Positions 6,379 to 7,496 of a DNA stretch of 7,496 nucleotides are shown piece after piece. A program made the position numbers and the translations under genes. The DNA lies in assembly GCA_027294925.1 (NCBI GenBank), contig JAPULM010000288.1:1-7496 (forward strand), given 5' to 3'. Source of the DNA: a bacterium. Its GTDB lineage: Bacteria; Tectomicrobia; Entotheonellia; Entotheonellales; Entotheonellaceae. Position 1 is the first letter of the stretch. Each line of letters starts with the position of its first letter. The notes under the pieces are model-generated. The model was not told where the DNA came from, did no database searches, and worked only from the letters and a program-made list of their open reading frames with translations.

Positions 6379-6963
6379 ATGCGGGTTACCGTTATTGACA
6401 ATTTTGACTCATTTACGTTCAATCTGGTGGACTATTTTCGACGTCTGAAATGTCAGGTACAGGTGTATCGCAATGATGTGCCGGTGGATATTGTGGCCTC
6501 ATCCGAGGCCGACTTGCTGGTGCTTTCGCCCGGTCCCTCGATCCCTGCCAATGCTGGCCACCTGATGGACTACATCGGCCATTTTCATCGCATCTTGCCA
6601 ATTTTAGGCGTCTGTCTTGGGCAGCAGGCGTTGATTGAGTATTTTGGCGGCACGCTGCGTGTTCTGCCGCGTCCTTATCATGGCAAACAGAGTCTCATCG
6701 AACATACGGGTACAGGCATTTATCGTGATCTCCCCTCTCCCCTGCCGGTGGGCCGCTACCATTCACTGGTGGGCGATCAAATTCCGGACGTTTTAGAGGT
6801 CACGGCCACCTGGGAAGATGTGGCGATGGGCGTACGTCACCGCACGCTGCCGGTAGAGGGCGTGCAGTTCCACCCTGAATCGATCCTCACCATGGAGGAT
6901 AACCATGGTTTGCGTCTCATTGGCAATTTGCTAGATGATGTTGCCGCCAGCAGGGCCACGTGA
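6379..6963 (+). CDS. trpG: Anthranilate synthase component II (glutamine amidotransferase)
   Basis: The protein has 194 residues, the usual size for a separate TrpG. Role: class I glutamine amidotransferase that hydrolyses glutamine and channels ammonia to TrpE. Seen: N-terminal VTVIDNFDSFTFNLVDYF, the PGPSIPANAG loop (51-60), nucleophile Cys79 in GVCLGQQALIEYFGG, GRYHSLV (125-131), and the catalytic His165 and Glu167 in VQFHPESILT. The triad is complete. The residue after CLG is Gln, where E. coli-type enzymes have His. VGRYHS and VQFHPESI match the TrpG half of rhizobial TrpE(G). A PabA role cannot be excluded by sequence alone, but linkage to trpE and the Trp leader argues for TrpG. Three ATGs stand in a row; 6379 is chosen because AGGAG (6367-6371) is seven bases before it. 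A longer reading from 6331 would run through the repeat element. Confidence 0.93.
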   Translation: MRVTVIDNFDSFTFNLVDYFRRLKCQVQVYRNDVPVDIVASSEADLLVLSPGPSIPANAGHLMDYIGHFHRILPILGVCLGQQALIEYFGGTLRVLPRPYHGKQSLIEHTGTGIYRDLPSPLPVGRYHSLVGDQIPDVLEVTATWEDVAMGVRHRTLPVEGVQFHPESILTMEDNHGLRLIGNLLDDVAASRAT

Positions 6964-7008
6964 TGTAGGCTTGATTGCGCCGGTGCGTTGTCCTGGCTCC
7001 AGGTGTTG

Positions 7009-7024
7009 GGTTTAAGCTTGAACC
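7009..7024. repeat. 16-bp near-perfect palindrome, operator-like
   Basis: GGTTTAAGCTTGAACC is palindromic except for one T/G position, with the perfect core AAGCTT. It lies between trpG and the VOC gene, about 80 bp upstream of the possible promoter there. It may be a regulator-binding site. Just before it CCTGG/CCAGG (6992-7003) is a small hairpin that might mark the end of the trp transcript but has no T run. Confidence 0.3.
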
Positions 7025-7086
7025 AGATAATAGGAAAATCAAACGGCATTTTAGCGTTGGCGCATTGGTAGTGTAGGCCCTAAGGA

Positions 7087-7115
7087 TTGACCTTTTTGAT
7101 CGTGCTGTCTACCCT
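7087..7115 (+). promoter_or_regulatory. Possible promoter of the VOC-family gene
   Basis: TTGACC (7087-7092, 5 of 6 consensus) is followed after 17 bases by TACCCT (7110-7115, only 3 of 6). The spacing and the 206-base gap after trpG make separate transcription of the next gene plausible, but the -10 box is poor. Confidence 0.3.
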
Positions 7116-7169
7116 TTCTAGAGAGAGGAACCCCAAGAGACGGTTAAACCATAGACGAAAGGTGTGGCT

Positions 7170-7496
7170 ATGTCGCCTGTTTTGACCCACCTGGCCATGC
7201 ATGTACAAGACCTCGATGCCTGTATTGCCTTCTATGAGGATTTTTGTGGCATGCGGGTGGTGCACGAGCGCAGCGACGCAGGGAACCGAGTGGTGTGGTT
7301 GGCGGAGCCTTACCGAGAGCAGGATTTTATCTTTGCCATGGTGCCGGGTGGCGCCAGGCAAGAGCAGGCGCCCACCGATTACAGTCATGTTGGATTTGCG
7401 TTGGAAACCCGTGCTGCCGTAGATGCGATTGCCGACAAGGGGCGCGCCGCCGGGTGTCTGGTCTGGGAGCCGCGTACGGAGCCGTACCCGGTCGGA
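7170..7496 (+). CDS. VOC/glyoxalase-family protein, 3' end outside window
   Basis: There are 109 codons visible, from an ATG at 7170 with AAAGGTG as binding site, running off the right edge. Seen: the family's first module, LTHLAMHVQDLDACIAFYEDFCGMRVV (residues 5-31), with His7 at the usual first metal-ligand position, and a second strand pair with SHVGFAL, where His73 is the likely second ligand. The strand DFIFAMV lacks the Glu that glyoxalase I would have between them; the final ligand lies beyond the window. The fold includes lactoylglutathione lyases, extradiol dioxygenases and resistance proteins, so the reaction cannot be assigned. It has the same orientation as the trp genes but is separated from trpG by 206 bases, and a role in tryptophan metabolism is not supported. 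Confidence 0.85.
   Translation, partial: MSPVLTHLAMHVQDLDACIAFYEDFCGMRVVHERSDAGNRVVWLAEPYREQDFIFAMVPGGARQEQAPTDYSHVGFALETRAAVDAIADKGRAAGCLVWEPRTEPYPVG

Noticed and set aside
7040..7082. tRNA-like string around GGCGCATTGGTAGTG
   Set aside because: It has no acceptor stem, anticodon arm or T-arm.

Overview
The window looks like bacterial chromosome, probably proteobacterial. The evidence is sigma70-type -35/-10 pairs, AGGAG-type ribosome binding sites, a Trp-codon leader peptide in front of an anthranilate synthase gene, and a TrpE/TrpG pair resembling the fused TrpE(G) enzymes of alphaproteobacteria. The genus cannot be named from the sequence. There are no tRNA or rRNA genes, CRISPR arrays or complete insertion sequences.

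Left part, all on the minus strand. The 5' part of a dacA-like gene (D-alanyl-D-alanine carboxypeptidase) covers 1-706 and leaves the window exactly at its KTG motif; it has its own promoter at 761-789. Next come two unrelated alpha/beta-hydrolase genes of about 297 residues (916-1809 and 1995-2888), with a possible terminator between them. Then comes khpA (3078-3329), a small KH-domain RNA-binding protein outside its usual rpsP-rimM neighbourhood, with its own promoter and a stem-loop starting at its stop codon.

Right part, all on the plus strand. A strong promoter (3556-3585) diverges from the khpA promoter and starts a transcript of about 300 nt before the first large gene. That leader encodes a 42-residue peptide (3636-3764) in which five of the last eleven residues are Trp, the hallmark of tryptophan attenuation. 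Then follow trpE (3900-5522), a SAM-dependent methyltransferase gene broken by a +1 frameshift (5541-6315), trpG (6379-6963), and after a 206-base gap the 5' part of a glyoxalase/VOC-family gene (7170 to the edge).

How it fits together. TrpE and TrpG form anthranilate synthase, which makes anthranilate from chorismate and glutamine. Their sequences match the two halves of fused TrpE(G), and their summed length (540 + 194) is close to that of the fused protein. The methyltransferase gene sits where the interdomain linker would be. The most interesting system here is this leader-peptide-controlled, split trpE(G) operon with an extra, now frameshifted, gene between its two halves. A short GGGGACAG/CCCCTGTC element lies in the second junction.
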